64,000 nucleotides of DNA from Algoriphagus boritolerans DSM 17298 = JCM 18970 (GTDB lineage Bacteria; Bacteroidota; Bacteroidia; Cytophagales; Cyclobacteriaceae), in contig NZ_FNVR01000002.1 in the NCBI RefSeq assembly GCF_900108085.1, forward strand, positions 167,297 through 231,296, given 5' to 3'. Both the position numbers and the translations under genes were made by a program. The notes beneath the pieces are model-generated. The model was not told where the DNA came from and ran no database searches. It saw nothing but the letters and a program-made list of their open reading frames with translations. Position 1 is the stretch's first letter, and each line of letters begins with the position of its first letter. Of this stretch, positions 25,965-34,912 are shown piece after piece.

Positions 25965-27683
25965 CTAATGCGAATCTCTTTTCACTTCTGAACCTGAACT
26001 TCCCTGGAGAAAGTCAAAATCCACTCCTTCGTGGGCTTGATTCACTTTATCCAAGAAAAGATTCACATAACCTCGCTCATAAGGGAGTTGGGTAGGGATG
26101 AATCCGATTCTTCGTTTTTCGAACTCTTCCTCAGAGATGAGAAGATTTAAGGTTCGGTTTGGGACATCCAAGGAAATCATATCACCATTTTGAACAAAGG
26201 CCAAAGGTCCGCCGATGGCAGATTCCGGGGAAACGTGCAGCACTACGGTACCGAAACCAGTTCCGCTCATTCTGCCGTCCGAGATCCTAACCATGTCCTT
26301 TACGCCTTGTTCGAGTAGTTTTTTTGGCAGCCCCATATTTCCTACTTCAGGCATCCCAGGATAGCCTTTGGGACCGACATTTTTCATGACCATCACGCAG
26401 GTCTCATCGATATCAAGATTGGGGTCATCCACTTTTGCCTTGTAATCATCGATATTTTCAAAAACTACCGCTCTTCCGGTATGGACCAGCAGGTTTGGAG
26501 TTGCTGCAGAAGGTTTTAGTACGGCTCCATTTGGGCAAAGATTGCCTTTCAGCACTGCGATTCCGGATTCCGGTTTGATTGGATTATCGAGTGTTCCGAT
26601 CAGATTTCGATCCCAGCATTCTGCTTTTGCAATGTTCTCCCCGATGGTTTTACCATTGACTGTAAGTGCGTCCCGGTGGAGGTGTTTTTCGATTTCACGC
26701 ATTACAGCTGGAAGTCCTCCGGCATAGAAGAGATCTTCTACCCAATACTCTCCCGAAGGCTGAACGTTGGCAATCAAAGGGATTTTTGATGAGAAATAAT
26801 CGAAATCTGTCAAATCGAGTTCAACTCCGATTCGTTTTGCTATCGCAGTAAGATGAAGGATAAAATTAGTAGATCCACCCACTGCTGCATTGACCATGAT
26901 TGCGTTTTCGAAGGCATTTCGGGTCAAGATCTGACTCATTTTGATGTCTTCTTTGACCAACTCCACGATTCGCATTCCAGTCATGTGAGCCAGTACCTTT
27001 CTTCTTGAATCTGCCGCCGGAATCGTGGCATTGTCCGGTAATGCGAGGCCTAAGGCCTCTACCATTGCTGCCATGGTAGAGGCTGTGCCCATTGGTGCAC
27101 AATGACCAACAGATCGGGACATTGCCGCTTCCGCTTCAATAAATTCCTCCTGAGAAAGCTTCCCAAGCTTGAAGTCTTCTGCAAATCTCCAGATGTCTGA
27201 GGTGCCGATTTTCTTTCCTTTAAACCTTCCCACCAGCATGGGGCCGCTTGAAAGCACCATGGCAGGAATATCCACTGAGGCGGCACCCATCACCAAGGAA
27301 GGCGTAGTTTTATCGCAACCGCACATCAGCACGACGCCGTCCATCGGATTGGCGCGGATACTTTCTTCCACATCCATGGATGCGAGATTCCGGAAAAGCA
27401 TCGCGGTAGGTTTGATGGAACATTCACCGAGGGACATTACCGGAAACTCCAGTGGAAAACCACCAGCCTCCCAGATTCCCCGCTTTAAGGCTTCTGCCAA
27501 ATCTCTGAAATGGGCGTTGCAGGGAGTGAGTTCGGACCAGGTATTGCAAATTCCAATTACTGGCTTTTCTCCTTCAAAAAGATGATGGGGTAATCCTTGA
27601 TTTTTCATCCAGGATCGGTAAATAAAACCATCTTTCCCTGTCCGGCCGTACCATTCCTGGCTACGTAGTTTTTTCTTGGTCAT
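25965..27683 (-). CDS. IlvD/Edd-family sugar-acid dehydratase (arabinonate/xylonate type)
   Basis: 572 residues. The N-terminus RSQEWYGRTGKDGFIYRSWMK and overall sequence fit the pentonate dehydratase branch of IlvD/Edd rather than the branched-chain amino-acid enzyme. Candidate iron-sulfur Cys are Cys55 (LTPCNAH), Cys123 (MCGCDKT) and Cys195 (GHCAPMG); Asp124 and Lys125 lie at the metal site. It converts a sugar acid to its 2-keto-3-deoxy acid. Neighbouring SDR and ADC-like genes suggest a small oxidative sugar pathway. Exact substrate is open. Confidence 0.85.
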   Translation of the reverse strand: MTKKKLRSQEWYGRTGKDGFIYRSWMKNQGLPHHLFEGEKPVIGICNTWSELTPCNAHFRDLAEALKRGIWEAGGFPLEFPVMSLGECSIKPTAMLFRNLASMDVEESIRANPMDGVVLMCGCDKTTPSLVMGAASVDIPAMVLSSGPMLVGRFKGKKIGTSDIWRFAEDFKLGKLSQEEFIEAEAAMSRSVGHCAPMGTASTMAAMVEALGLALPDNATIPAADSRRKVLAHMTGMRIVELVKEDIKMSQILTRNAFENAIMVNAAVGGSTNFILHLTAIAKRIGVELDLTDFDYFSSKIPLIANVQPSGEYWVEDLFYAGGLPAVMREIEKHLHRDALTVNGKTIGENIAKAECWDRNLIGTLDNPIKPESGIAVLKGNLCPNGAVLKPSAATPNLLVHTGRAVVFENIDDYKAKVDDPNLDIDETCVMVMKNVGPKGYPGMPEVGNMGLPKKLLEQGVKDMVRISDGRMSGTGFGTVVLHVSPESAIGGPLAFVQNGDMISLDVPNRTLNLLISEEEFEKRRIGFIPTQLPYERGYVNLFLDKVNQAHEGVDFDFLQGSSGSEVKRDSH

Positions 27684-27819
27684 AGGTTATTAAGGGTTGA
27701 GCTATTTGGCCAAGAAGTTACCAAAAAAATGTAGAAAAGGGCAAAATGGATTAGATAATTGGGAAAAGAAGTTCTGAAAACCAGCCTTTTTCTTTCTTAT
27801 TTTATCTATGCGAATTTCC

Positions 27820-27887
27820 AGTCTGCTTTTTCATACCCTAAAAGCAGACTAATTTAAAAAATAGATTGAGAGCTTTTGGCTCTCAAT
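27820..27887 (-). terminator. murA terminator plus second hairpin
   Basis: Hairpin ttgagagc/gctctcaa (27867-27887), followed on the minus strand by tctatttttt, terminates murA. A second perfect 11-bp stem agtctgctttt/aaaagcagact (27820-27850) lies behind it, 137 nt before the dehydratase start, and could be a further terminator or a leader structure. Confidence 0.75.
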
Positions 27888-27891
27888 TTCA

Positions 27892-29199
27892 TTATGCAAT
27901 TCGCTCAATTTTGGCCCCGAGGGCATTGAGGCGCACATCGATGTTTTGATACCCCCGATCGATTTGTTCAATGTTATCGATCATGGATATACCATGGGCA
28001 GACATCGCAGCGATCAATAAAGCAACACCGGCACGAATATCCGGAGATGTCATGCGGATTCCACGAAGGGGATATTTTCTATCCAATCCGATTACAGTAG
28101 CACGGTGAGGATCACAAAGGATAATCTGTGCCCCCATATCGATTAATTTATCCACGAAGAAAAGTCGTGATTCGAACATTTTCTGGTGCACCAAGACGGT
28201 TCCTTTGGCCTGGGTGGCTGTTACTAAAATGATCGAAAGTAAATCCGGAGTGAATCCAGGCCAAATCTGATCAGCCACAGTCAATATAGATCCGTCGATA
28301 AAAGTTTCAATCTCGTAATGTTTTTGAGCAGGAATGAAGATGTCGTCTCCCCGAAATTCCAGATGAATACCCATCCGCTTGAATGTCTCCGGAATGATCC
28401 CCAAACGGTGGATTTGGCAGTCCTTGATCGTGATCTCCGACTGAGTCATAGCCGCCATTCCGATGAATGAACCAATTTCAATCATATCAGGAAGCATCGT
28501 ATGATCGGTACCTCCAAGTTGTTTTACACCTTCGATTGTGAGCAAATTTGAACCTACTCCGGTGATTTTTGCGCCCATTCGGTTGAGCAGGTCACATAGT
28601 TGCTGAAGGTAAGGCTCGCAAGCGGCATTATAGATGGTGGTTTTGCCTTCGGCTAAAACTGCCGCCATCACAATATTGGCTGTGCCTGTGACAGATGCTT
28701 CGTCGAGAAGCATGTAAGTGCCTTTGAGATTTTTTCCATCAATATGGAAAATCTCATTCTTTGCGTCGTAATGGAATTCAGCCCCGAGTTTTTGAAAGCC
28801 AAAAAAGTGCGTATCCATCCTGCGGCGGCCGATTTTATCTCCTCCGGGTTTGGAAAGTTTGCCTTTTCCGAAACGTCCCAACAGGGGGCCAAGGATCATC
28901 ACCGAACCACGAAGCGCAGAGGCTTTGGCAAGGAAGTCTTCTGTTTCCAAATAATCCAAATTGACTTCATCTGCCTGAAAAGAGTACGTTTCCGGGCCGA
29001 GCTGCCGGACCTTTACGCCCATGTCTGCGAGCAATTCGATAAGTTTGTTTGCGTCGCGGATGTTGGGAACTTTGTTGACGGTGACTTTTTCTGGAGTTAA
29101 TAGTACAGCGCAAAGAATCTGGAGTGCCTCGTTTTTTGCACCCTGAGGGGTGATTTCACCTTTTAGTTGGGTGCCACCAGTGACTCGGAATGATGCCAT
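27892..29199 (-). CDS. murA: UDP-N-acetylglucosamine 1-carboxyvinyltransferase with Asp in place of the catalytic Cys
   Basis: 435 residues. First committed enzyme of peptidoglycan synthesis (PEP plus UDP-GlcNAc). QGAKNEALQ at the N-terminus, the KPGGDKIGRRRMDTH loop and C-terminal IEQIDRGYQNIDVRL are typical. The catalytic loop residue that is Cys115 in E. coli is Asp121 here (codon 28837-28839). In other bacteria such a Cys-to-Asp exchange keeps activity but confers fosfomycin resistance. It overlaps the DUF4290 gene by one nucleotide (TAATG). Confidence 0.95.
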   Translation of the reverse strand: MASFRVTGGTQLKGEITPQGAKNEALQILCAVLLTPEKVTVNKVPNIRDANKLIELLADMGVKVRQLGPETYSFQADEVNLDYLETEDFLAKASALRGSVMILGPLLGRFGKGKLSKPGGDKIGRRRMDTHFFGFQKLGAEFHYDAKNEIFHIDGKNLKGTYMLLDEASVTGTANIVMAAVLAEGKTTIYNAACEPYLQQLCDLLNRMGAKITGVGSNLLTIEGVKQLGGTDHTMLPDMIEIGSFIGMAAMTQSEITIKDCQIHRLGIIPETFKRMGIHLEFRGDDIFIPAQKHYEIETFIDGSILTVADQIWPGFTPDLLSIILVTATQAKGTVLVHQKMFESRLFFVDKLIDMGAQIILCDPHRATVIGLDRKYPLRGIRMTSPDIRAGVALLIAAMSAHGISMIDNIEQIDRGYQNIDVRLNALGAKIERIA

Positions 29200-29825
29200 T
29201 AATTTCTACGCTTTTTGTTGTTGTGGCCATTGTTTCTGGCTTTTTTTGGATGGTTGAACTTCTTCTTCTGAGGTTCAGCTTCGATGTGCTGGATTTTGAA
29301 GTCTCTTCGGGTATTGGACTCAAAAAGTGCATTTTCCCGTACTTTCTCCAAATCAATGTGAAGTTTACCTTTTGATAGGGTCTTGATGTCATCCAGGATG
29401 ATGCCGTCGTCGAAATTGTCCCTGTTCCAGGTAGAATGGAACGAGCGCATCAACTGACCGATGTAGATGATTGCGGCTTCTTGTTCCTCGTCGTTATTTA
29501 TTTGGATGGCTTGTTCAATGAGCTTCTCAATGTTTCTTCCGTAGTGTTTGAACTTGATTTCACCCTTCGGATATCCGATTGGCTGAGGTTTTTTACCCAG
29601 CAGCTCCTTTTCAGGAATTGGGAAAGGTGCGTCCACGTCAAGCTTGAAATTAGACATGATGTAGATGTCGTCCCAAAGCTTCTGATCATTCTCCTGCTTC
29701 CAGGTTGGATTGAGCTGTTTGATGATTTCGACGACAGTGTAGGCACTTTGAGTGCGCTTGTCACGGTCTTCTATCGCGGTGACGTGATCTACCAGGCGTT
29801 GAATGTTTTTGCCGTATTCTTTCAA
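29199..29825 (-). CDS. DUF4290 family protein
   Basis: 208 residues. N-terminal YGKNIQRLVDHV repeated later as YGRNIEKLIEQA, indicating an internal duplication of a helical unit. The C-terminal 40 residues are Lys/Arg/Asn-rich (NHPKKARNNGHNNKKRRN), suggesting nucleic-acid or membrane contact. Conserved directly upstream of murA in Bacteroidetes, so a cell-envelope role is likely but unproven. Translationally coupled to murA. Confidence 0.85.
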   Translation of the reverse strand: MKEYGKNIQRLVDHVTAIEDRDKRTQSAYTVVEIIKQLNPTWKQENDQKLWDDIYIMSNFKLDVDAPFPIPEKELLGKKPQPIGYPKGEIKFKHYGRNIEKLIEQAIQINNDEEQEAAIIYIGQLMRSFHSTWNRDNFDDGIILDDIKTLSKGKLHIDLEKVRENALFESNTRRDFKIQHIEAEPQKKKFNHPKKARNNGHNNKKRRN

Positions 29826-29926
29826 AATAAGTCGTTGTTTTCAGGTTCGGTGTGCTTCATGTTGCTTCCTGGTTATCGCCATACAAAAGGTAACAAAAAA
29901 CCACCAAAGGACAGGGAAGCAGGTGA

Positions 29927-32185
29927 TTAGTCTATGATTCTAAGCTTGGCAAAGCTAAGCAATAATGTTTTCTCCCCAAAATGCTCAAATTGTATCGTTG
30001 CTTTTTTATTAAGTCCTTCTGTTTCAATTTTTTGTACCTTTCCAAATCCAAATTTCGGATGCTCCACCAGTTGATCCGCCTTGAGGCTATTGGTGTTGGA
30101 GGGCTTGAAATCAGGTGAAGGGGTGTGGATTTTAAGCTGGGAGGGCTGTCGGGATTCCGGTTGTTTTTTGATTCCAATGAAACCACTGGCTCCCGGTAAA
30201 CCTTCCTTCCGAAGTGCTCCCGGCATGTCTTTGGATGACATCCGCTTGTTTACTTTGATCATCCGTGGATCCACTTCTTCCAGGAATCTGCTCGGTTCGC
30301 AGTTGAGCAATCGTCCAAATCTGTAACGTGAAAGCGCGTAGGTTAAGTATAATTTTTCCATCGCCCGGGTGGTCGCGACATAGAAGAGACGGCGCTCTTC
30401 CTCGAGGTCTTCCCGACTTTGCATCATCATCTGGGAAGGGAAAAGATCCTCCTCCATACCGACCACAAAAACCTGCTTAAATTCCAATCCTTTGCTGGAG
30501 TGAATGGTCATCAGCGTGATGGCATCGGTTTTATCCTTGTCTTGATCGTTGTCCGTAAGTAAGGCTATTTCCTGGAGAAAAGAACCCAAACTTTTATCCT
30601 CATTCTCGGGATTATCCACGTATTCCTTGATCGCATTGAGCAATTCCTGGACGTTTTCGTAGCGGTTGAGTCCTTCGATGGTTTTGTCCTCATAGAGTTC
30701 GCGCAAAAGTCCACTTTGCTTGGCAATGCTACTGGCGGCCTCAAATGCGTCCTTTCGCTCCACTTCAATCTGGAAAGCTTTGATCATGGTGGCAAAATCA
30801 TCCACCGAACTTACGGCTCTTCCGGGCAGAAAACTGTGCGCATTTTTTACCACCTCCCAGAGCGGAATGTCGTGGTCATAAGCTGAAACCAGAATTTTCT
30901 CCACCGAAGTATCGCCGATCCCCCGCTTTGGATAATTGATCACCCGCTTGAACGCCTCCTCATCCACCGGGTTCACCGTGAAGCGCATGTAAGCCATCAG
31001 ATCCTTGATTTCCTTTCGCTGGTAAAATGAAAGTCCTCCCACGATTTTGTAGGTCAGGTTCATCTTGCGCAGCGCTTCTTCCATCGATCTCGACTGGGAG
31101 TTGGTTCGATAGAGAATCGCAAAGTCGCTGTTGTTGAGCTTTTTATTGTTTTTCTCCTCAAAAATTGTGTTGGCGACGATCCGTCCTTCCTCTCCGTCTG
31201 ATGTCGCTTTGATCAATTCGATCAAATCGCCCTCAGGATTTGAAGTCCAGACGAGCTTTTTGAGTTGAGCTTTGTTTTTTTCGATGATGGAGTTTGCTGC
31301 CTCGACGATGGTCTTGGTAGAGCGGTAGTTTTGTTCCAGTTTGACCACAAAAAGATCCGGATAGTCCTTCTCGAAGTTTAGGATATTTTGGATATCCGCT
31401 CCGCGAAAAGCATAGATACTTTGTGCGTCATCCCCGACGACACAAATGTTTTGGTGGACCGCTGCGAGTTTTTTGGTGATGAGGTATTGGGATATATTCG
31501 TATCCTGAAACTCGTCCACCATCACGTATTTGAAGCGCTGCTGGTATTTGTTCAATACGTCCAAATGATCTCTGAAAAGCACATTGGTATTGAAGAGTAA
31601 ATCGTCAAAATCCATCGCTCCTGCCTTGAAGAGTCGCTCCTGATAGCGTTGATAGAGTTCGCCCATTCGGGGTTTCATCGCAGCTTCGTCATCGGCTTTG
31701 ACATAGGGGTCATCCTGATAAGCCTTCCATGAAATCAGTCGGTTTTTGGCACCGGAGATACGGGAAAGCACCACGTTTGGTTTGTATACTTTGTCGTCAA
31801 TCCGCATTTCCTTGACCAGTGTGCGAATCAATGACTTGGAGTCGTCGGTATCGTAAATCGTGAAGTTGGAAGGGTAGCCGATTTTGCCGGATTCGACTCG
31901 TAGTATTTTTGCAAAAATGGAGTGAAAAGTACCCATCCAGGTATTTCTGGCTTCCAGACCGACAAGCGTCTCGATCCGATGCTTCATTTCGGCAGCGGCT
32001 TTATTGGTAAAAGTCAGCGAAAGGATATTGAAGGGATCAACACCCTTGGCGTAGATCAGGTGCGCAATGCGGTAGGTCAGCACCCGGGTTTTGCCCGAAC
32101 CTGCACCTGCAATGATCATCACCGGTCCGTCGGTATGTTGTACTGCCTGTATTTGTGGGGGGTTCAGTTCTTTGAGGTAATCCAT
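29927..32185 (-). CDS. UvrD/PcrA-type superfamily 1 DNA helicase
   Basis: 752 residues. Q-motif LNPPQIQAVQH, motif I AGAGSGKT, motif II DEFQDTN, motif III VGDDAQSIYAFRGA, motif IV QNYRS, motif V TIHSSKGLEFKQVFV and motif VI EERRLFYVATTRA. The C-terminal tail (VEHPKFGFGKVQKIE) is the Tudor-like RNA-polymerase-binding segment of PcrA. 3'-5' helicase for repair and replication-transcription conflicts. Single gene on the minus strand. Confidence 0.95.
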   Translation of the reverse strand: MDYLKELNPPQIQAVQHTDGPVMIIAGAGSGKTRVLTYRIAHLIYAKGVDPFNILSLTFTNKAAAEMKHRIETLVGLEARNTWMGTFHSIFAKILRVESGKIGYPSNFTIYDTDDSKSLIRTLVKEMRIDDKVYKPNVVLSRISGAKNRLISWKAYQDDPYVKADDEAAMKPRMGELYQRYQERLFKAGAMDFDDLLFNTNVLFRDHLDVLNKYQQRFKYVMVDEFQDTNISQYLITKKLAAVHQNICVVGDDAQSIYAFRGADIQNILNFEKDYPDLFVVKLEQNYRSTKTIVEAANSIIEKNKAQLKKLVWTSNPEGDLIELIKATSDGEEGRIVANTIFEEKNNKKLNNSDFAILYRTNSQSRSMEEALRKMNLTYKIVGGLSFYQRKEIKDLMAYMRFTVNPVDEEAFKRVINYPKRGIGDTSVEKILVSAYDHDIPLWEVVKNAHSFLPGRAVSSVDDFATMIKAFQIEVERKDAFEAASSIAKQSGLLRELYEDKTIEGLNRYENVQELLNAIKEYVDNPENEDKSLGSFLQEIALLTDNDQDKDKTDAITLMTIHSSKGLEFKQVFVVGMEEDLFPSQMMMQSREDLEEERRLFYVATTRAMEKLYLTYALSRYRFGRLLNCEPSRFLEEVDPRMIKVNKRMSSKDMPGALRKEGLPGASGFIGIKKQPESRQPSQLKIHTPSPDFKPSNTNSLKADQLVEHPKFGFGKVQKIETEGLNKKATIQFEHFGEKTLLLSFAKLRIID

Positions 32186-32482
32186 TTTTTAGTATCTAGT
32201 AGCTAGATTTTAGTATCAAGAGATAAGATCTCAGTCTAGCGTTTTCTTGTGATTTTTTAAAGTACGAAGCTTCGACTGCCCTCAGCATAAGTTTCAGAAG
32301 TACGATTTACAAGCTCATCCAACTTGTTGATGTAAAACTCAAGTTGAGGATTTGTGAATTTGGGAGTTACGGCTGCACAACCTTTCAACCTTAGAACCTT
32401 AACACTTTCCAACTTTATAACCTTACAACCTGAGTCCTCGGGCAAATTTTCCAATTTTTCAATTTTCAAATCTTTCAATTCA
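32186..32482. other. Intergenic stretch without a gene
   Basis: 297 bp between the helicase and acyltransferase genes. It holds ttttagtatc repeated at both ends of a short AT-rich block (32187-32220) and a run of degenerate aaccttNcaacc-type words (32378-32434). A minus-strand open frame crosses it into the acyltransferase gene but shows no protein-like sequence. Confidence 0.4.
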
Positions 32483-33322
32483 CTACACCTTCCACCGCTT
32501 ATGACTCCAGAGATATAGGTCAGGTTGGTTTCGGATGTTTTCTTCCAGCCTGCGGCAAAACTCATCCGTGATGCTGTGCGACTCATGGGAATCGTAGGGA
32601 GGCTCGGCAAGTTTAGCGATTTCAAAACGGTAATGTCCGCGTTTTAATTTGGTCATGGTGCCAAAGAAAACCGGGAGCTCCATCTTTTTGGCCATAAACT
32701 CTCCTCCTTCGAAGAAATAAGCCGGTCGGTTGAGAAAATCCCGCTGATAGCGCTTTTCCGAACGGGGAGGCCGTTGGTCCGCTGCCAAATGTACGATTCT
32801 AGGCTGACTTCGCATGGTAATCATGCTTTTGCGAAACTCCCGTTTCTCGGTCATCACTCCACCGAAATGTGTCCGGATGGCGAGCATCAGTTTGTTGAAA
32901 AAGGGATTATTCAATTTCAGGTAAACCGTTTCTGAAGTCACTTGAGTATTGAGCGCCACGCCCAAAATCGCCATTTCCCAGTTGAAGACGTGACCTGCCA
33001 TCATCAGGGCACTTTTGCCTTTATTGACTTCCGCATCGATCATTTCCTGATTGATAACCTGAAATCGCTGCCGGAGTTCTTTTTCGGAAATGGTCAGCAT
33101 TTTGATCGTCTCGGCGAAAAAGGCATCTGTGAAGTTGCGGTAGAATTTGTTTCGGATTTTCTTTCGTTCTTCTTCTGATTTCTCCGGAAATGCAAACTTC
33201 AGGTTTTCGTCAATTACCTTTTTGCGGTAGCTGATCAAAAAACGGGCGACCAAATAGATCAAATCCGAAAAAAGATACAAAACCGAAAGTGGCAAATAGG
33301 ACAGCAGCCTAAAGAAAAACAT
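32483..33322 (-). CDS. Lipid A lauroyl/myristoyl-type acyltransferase (LpxL/HtrB family)
   Basis: 279 residues. N-terminal membrane segment (about 7-27), then the LABLAT fold with the catalytic motif GHVFNWE, FGGVMTEK, AADQRPP and FFEGGEFMAKKMELPVFFG. It adds a secondary acyl chain to lipid A or a related lipid at the inner membrane. Length is typical. Stands alone, divergent from the sigma-factor gene. Confidence 0.9.
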   Translation of the reverse strand: MFFFRLLSYLPLSVLYLFSDLIYLVARFLISYRKKVIDENLKFAFPEKSEEERKKIRNKFYRNFTDAFFAETIKMLTISEKELRQRFQVINQEMIDAEVNKGKSALMMAGHVFNWEMAILGVALNTQVTSETVYLKLNNPFFNKLMLAIRTHFGGVMTEKREFRKSMITMRSQPRIVHLAADQRPPRSEKRYQRDFLNRPAYFFEGGEFMAKKMELPVFFGTMTKLKRGHYRFEIAKLAEPPYDSHESHSITDEFCRRLEENIRNQPDLYLWSHKRWKV

Positions 33323-33438
33323 AAAGACTAGGTGTGTTGGTGGGGAGTTTTGCTCTGATTCGGGAGCGATTTCAGCAACAAAATAAATTAATTCGCCCGA
33401 CTTTCGGTTTAATTTCAGGTTATAAATTAGGCATTCAT

Positions 33439-33446
33439 TACTTTTG
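33439..33446 (+). promoter_or_regulatory. Candidate -7 box immediately before the sigma-factor gene
   Basis: TACTTTTG fits TAnnTTTG and ends only 6 nt before the ATG at 33453, so the transcript would be nearly leaderless. The -33 region lacks a clear TTG. Confidence 0.35.
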
Positions 33447-33452
33447 AGCCTT

Positions 33453-34052
33453 ATGTCTGAAGTACAGCGCAGAAAATATTCTCAGGAAGAGAAAACGTCC
33501 ATCTTTGATGGGGAATTTATGCCGCACATAGATTCCATGTACAATTTTGCTTTTCGGCTCACCTTCGATGAGGACGATGCCAAGGATCTTGTGCAGGATA
33601 CTTACATGAAGGCTTTTCGGTTTATCAATTCCTTTGAGCAAGGGACCAATGCCAAAGCCTGGCTTTTCAGAATCCTGAAAAACAGCTTTATCAATGAATA
33701 CCGAAAGAAAAGTAAGCAACCTGCAAAGGTAGATTATCAAGAGGTGGAAACTTTCTACAACTCGGATGATGTTGACTACCAAAGTACTTCCGATCTCCGG
33801 GCAGAATCGGTCAAAGATATGCTCGGTGACGAGATCTCCAACGCACTGAATGCATTGGCGGTAGATTTCCGAACGGTGATTATTCTGGCAGATTTAGAGG
33901 GATTTACTTACGAAGAGATGGCAAAGATTCTCGATATACCCATCGGGACGGTGAGATCCAGGCTGCATCGCGCCAGGAACTTGTTGAAAGAACAATTGAA
34001 AGGATACGCCCAGTCAATGGGGTATAATACGGACGAAGAAGAGGAGGGTTAA
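33453..34052 (+). CDS. ECF-type RNA polymerase sigma factor
   Basis: 199 residues from the ATG at 33453 (a TTG at 33444 would add three). Region 2 with FRLTFDEDDAKDLVQDTYMKAFR and AWLFRILKNSFINEYRKK; region 4 with LEGFTYEEMAKILDIPIGTVRSRLHRARNLLKEQLK. The acidic tail (NTDEEEEG) is notable. Followed after 11 nt by a small zinc-finger-like protein that is probably its anti-sigma factor. Resembles the housekeeping-like ECF sigma factors common in Bacteroidetes. Confidence 0.93.
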   Translation: MSEVQRRKYSQEEKTSIFDGEFMPHIDSMYNFAFRLTFDEDDAKDLVQDTYMKAFRFINSFEQGTNAKAWLFRILKNSFINEYRKKSKQPAKVDYQEVETFYNSDDVDYQSTSDLRAESVKDMLGDEISNALNALAVDFRTVIILADLEGFTYEEMAKILDIPIGTVRSRLHRARNLLKEQLKGYAQSMGYNTDEEEEG

Positions 34053-34063
34053 AACGATTACTT

Positions 34064-34336
34064 ATGGAAATAAACGATCAAGCATCCGGAGAGCGAAAGC
34101 TTCAGTGCAGTGATGTCAGCAAATGTTTTCAATTGCTGGAAAGCATTCTCGACGGAGAAATGGGCGAAACCGGCAAAGAGCAGATGAAAGAGAAGTTGGC
34201 CAAATGCCAGCCTTGCTTTGAGCACTATCACTTGGAGCAGGCTATTCGGGAAATGCTCAAAACCAAATGCACCAAACAACCTGTACCCACGGAACTGGCT
34301 AATTCCATCCGCCAGATGATTCAGGAAAGCAAATGA
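34064..34336 (+). CDS. Putative zinc-binding anti-sigma factor
   Basis: 90 residues with five Cys, including Cys-x2-Cys in AKCQPCFEHYHLEQ and an upstream CSDVSKC, similar in layout to zf-HC2 (RsrA-type) anti-sigma factors. The His usually four residues before the Cys pair is Lys here, so any metal site must use other ligands. Its position between the sigma factor (11 nt) and gmk (4-bp overlap) supports control of that sigma factor. Confidence 0.7.
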   Translation: MEINDQASGERKLQCSDVSKCFQLLESILDGEMGETGKEQMKEKLAKCQPCFEHYHLEQAIREMLKTKCTKQPVPTELANSIRQMIQESK

Positions 34337-34911
34337 GCAAAACCCAAGGTAAAGCAATAATTTTCTCCGCCCCATCCGGATCAGGAAAGACTTCTTTAGT
34401 CAAGCACTTGATCCAACACATACCCAATTTGGGTTTCTCCATCTCGGCCTGTACCCGGGACAAAAGAGGAAGACATGAAGTACACGGGCGGGATTACTAC
34501 TTTTTAAGCATTGATGAATTCAAAAAGAAAATAGACGATGATGCCTTCGTAGAATGGGAAGAAGTCTATGAAGGAAATTTTTACGGAACCCTCAAAGAAG
34601 AAGTCCAACGCATCTGGGACAACGGAAAAGCTGTCATTTTTGATGTGGATGTCAAAGGTGGACTGGCACTCAAAAAATACTTTGGACCTCAAGCCCTGGC
34701 CATTTTTGTGAAAGTACCCTCACTGGAGGTGCTGAAAACCAGACTGCATGATCGGGGAACAGAATCCGAGGAATCCCTTTCCAGAAGACTCTACAAGGCT
34801 GAGTTTGAGGCAAAGTTTGAGCCTCAGTTTGATATCAGCATCCTCAACGATGACTTTGAGCGATCTTCTCAGGAGGCAGTTACCTTGGTTTCGGATTTTT
34901 TGGCGAAGTAA
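34333..34911 (+). CDS. gmk: Guanylate kinase
   Basis: 192 residues. Walker A APSGSGKTSL, ACTRDKRGRHEVHGRDYYF, EEVYEGNFYGT and DVDVKGGLALKKYF are family hallmarks. Converts GMP to GDP. It overlaps the anti-sigma gene by 4 bp, and nadD begins 1 nt after its stop. Confidence 0.95.
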   Translation: MSKTQGKAIIFSAPSGSGKTSLVKHLIQHIPNLGFSISACTRDKRGRHEVHGRDYYFLSIDEFKKKIDDDAFVEWEEVYEGNFYGTLKEEVQRIWDNGKAVIFDVDVKGGLALKKYFGPQALAIFVKVPSLEVLKTRLHDRGTESEESLSRRLYKAEFEAKFEPQFDISILNDDFERSSQEAVTLVSDFLAK

Positions 34912-34912
34912 A

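Noticed and set aside
32257..32625. 122-codon minus-strand ORF overlapping the acyltransferase end
   Set aside because: Low-complexity translation of degenerate intergenic repeats and an out-of-frame part of the acyltransferase gene.
34748..34912. Longer nadD reading frame starting inside gmk
   Set aside because: The extra 55 residues are an out-of-frame reading of gmk; the ATG at 34913 gives the normal NadD N-terminus.
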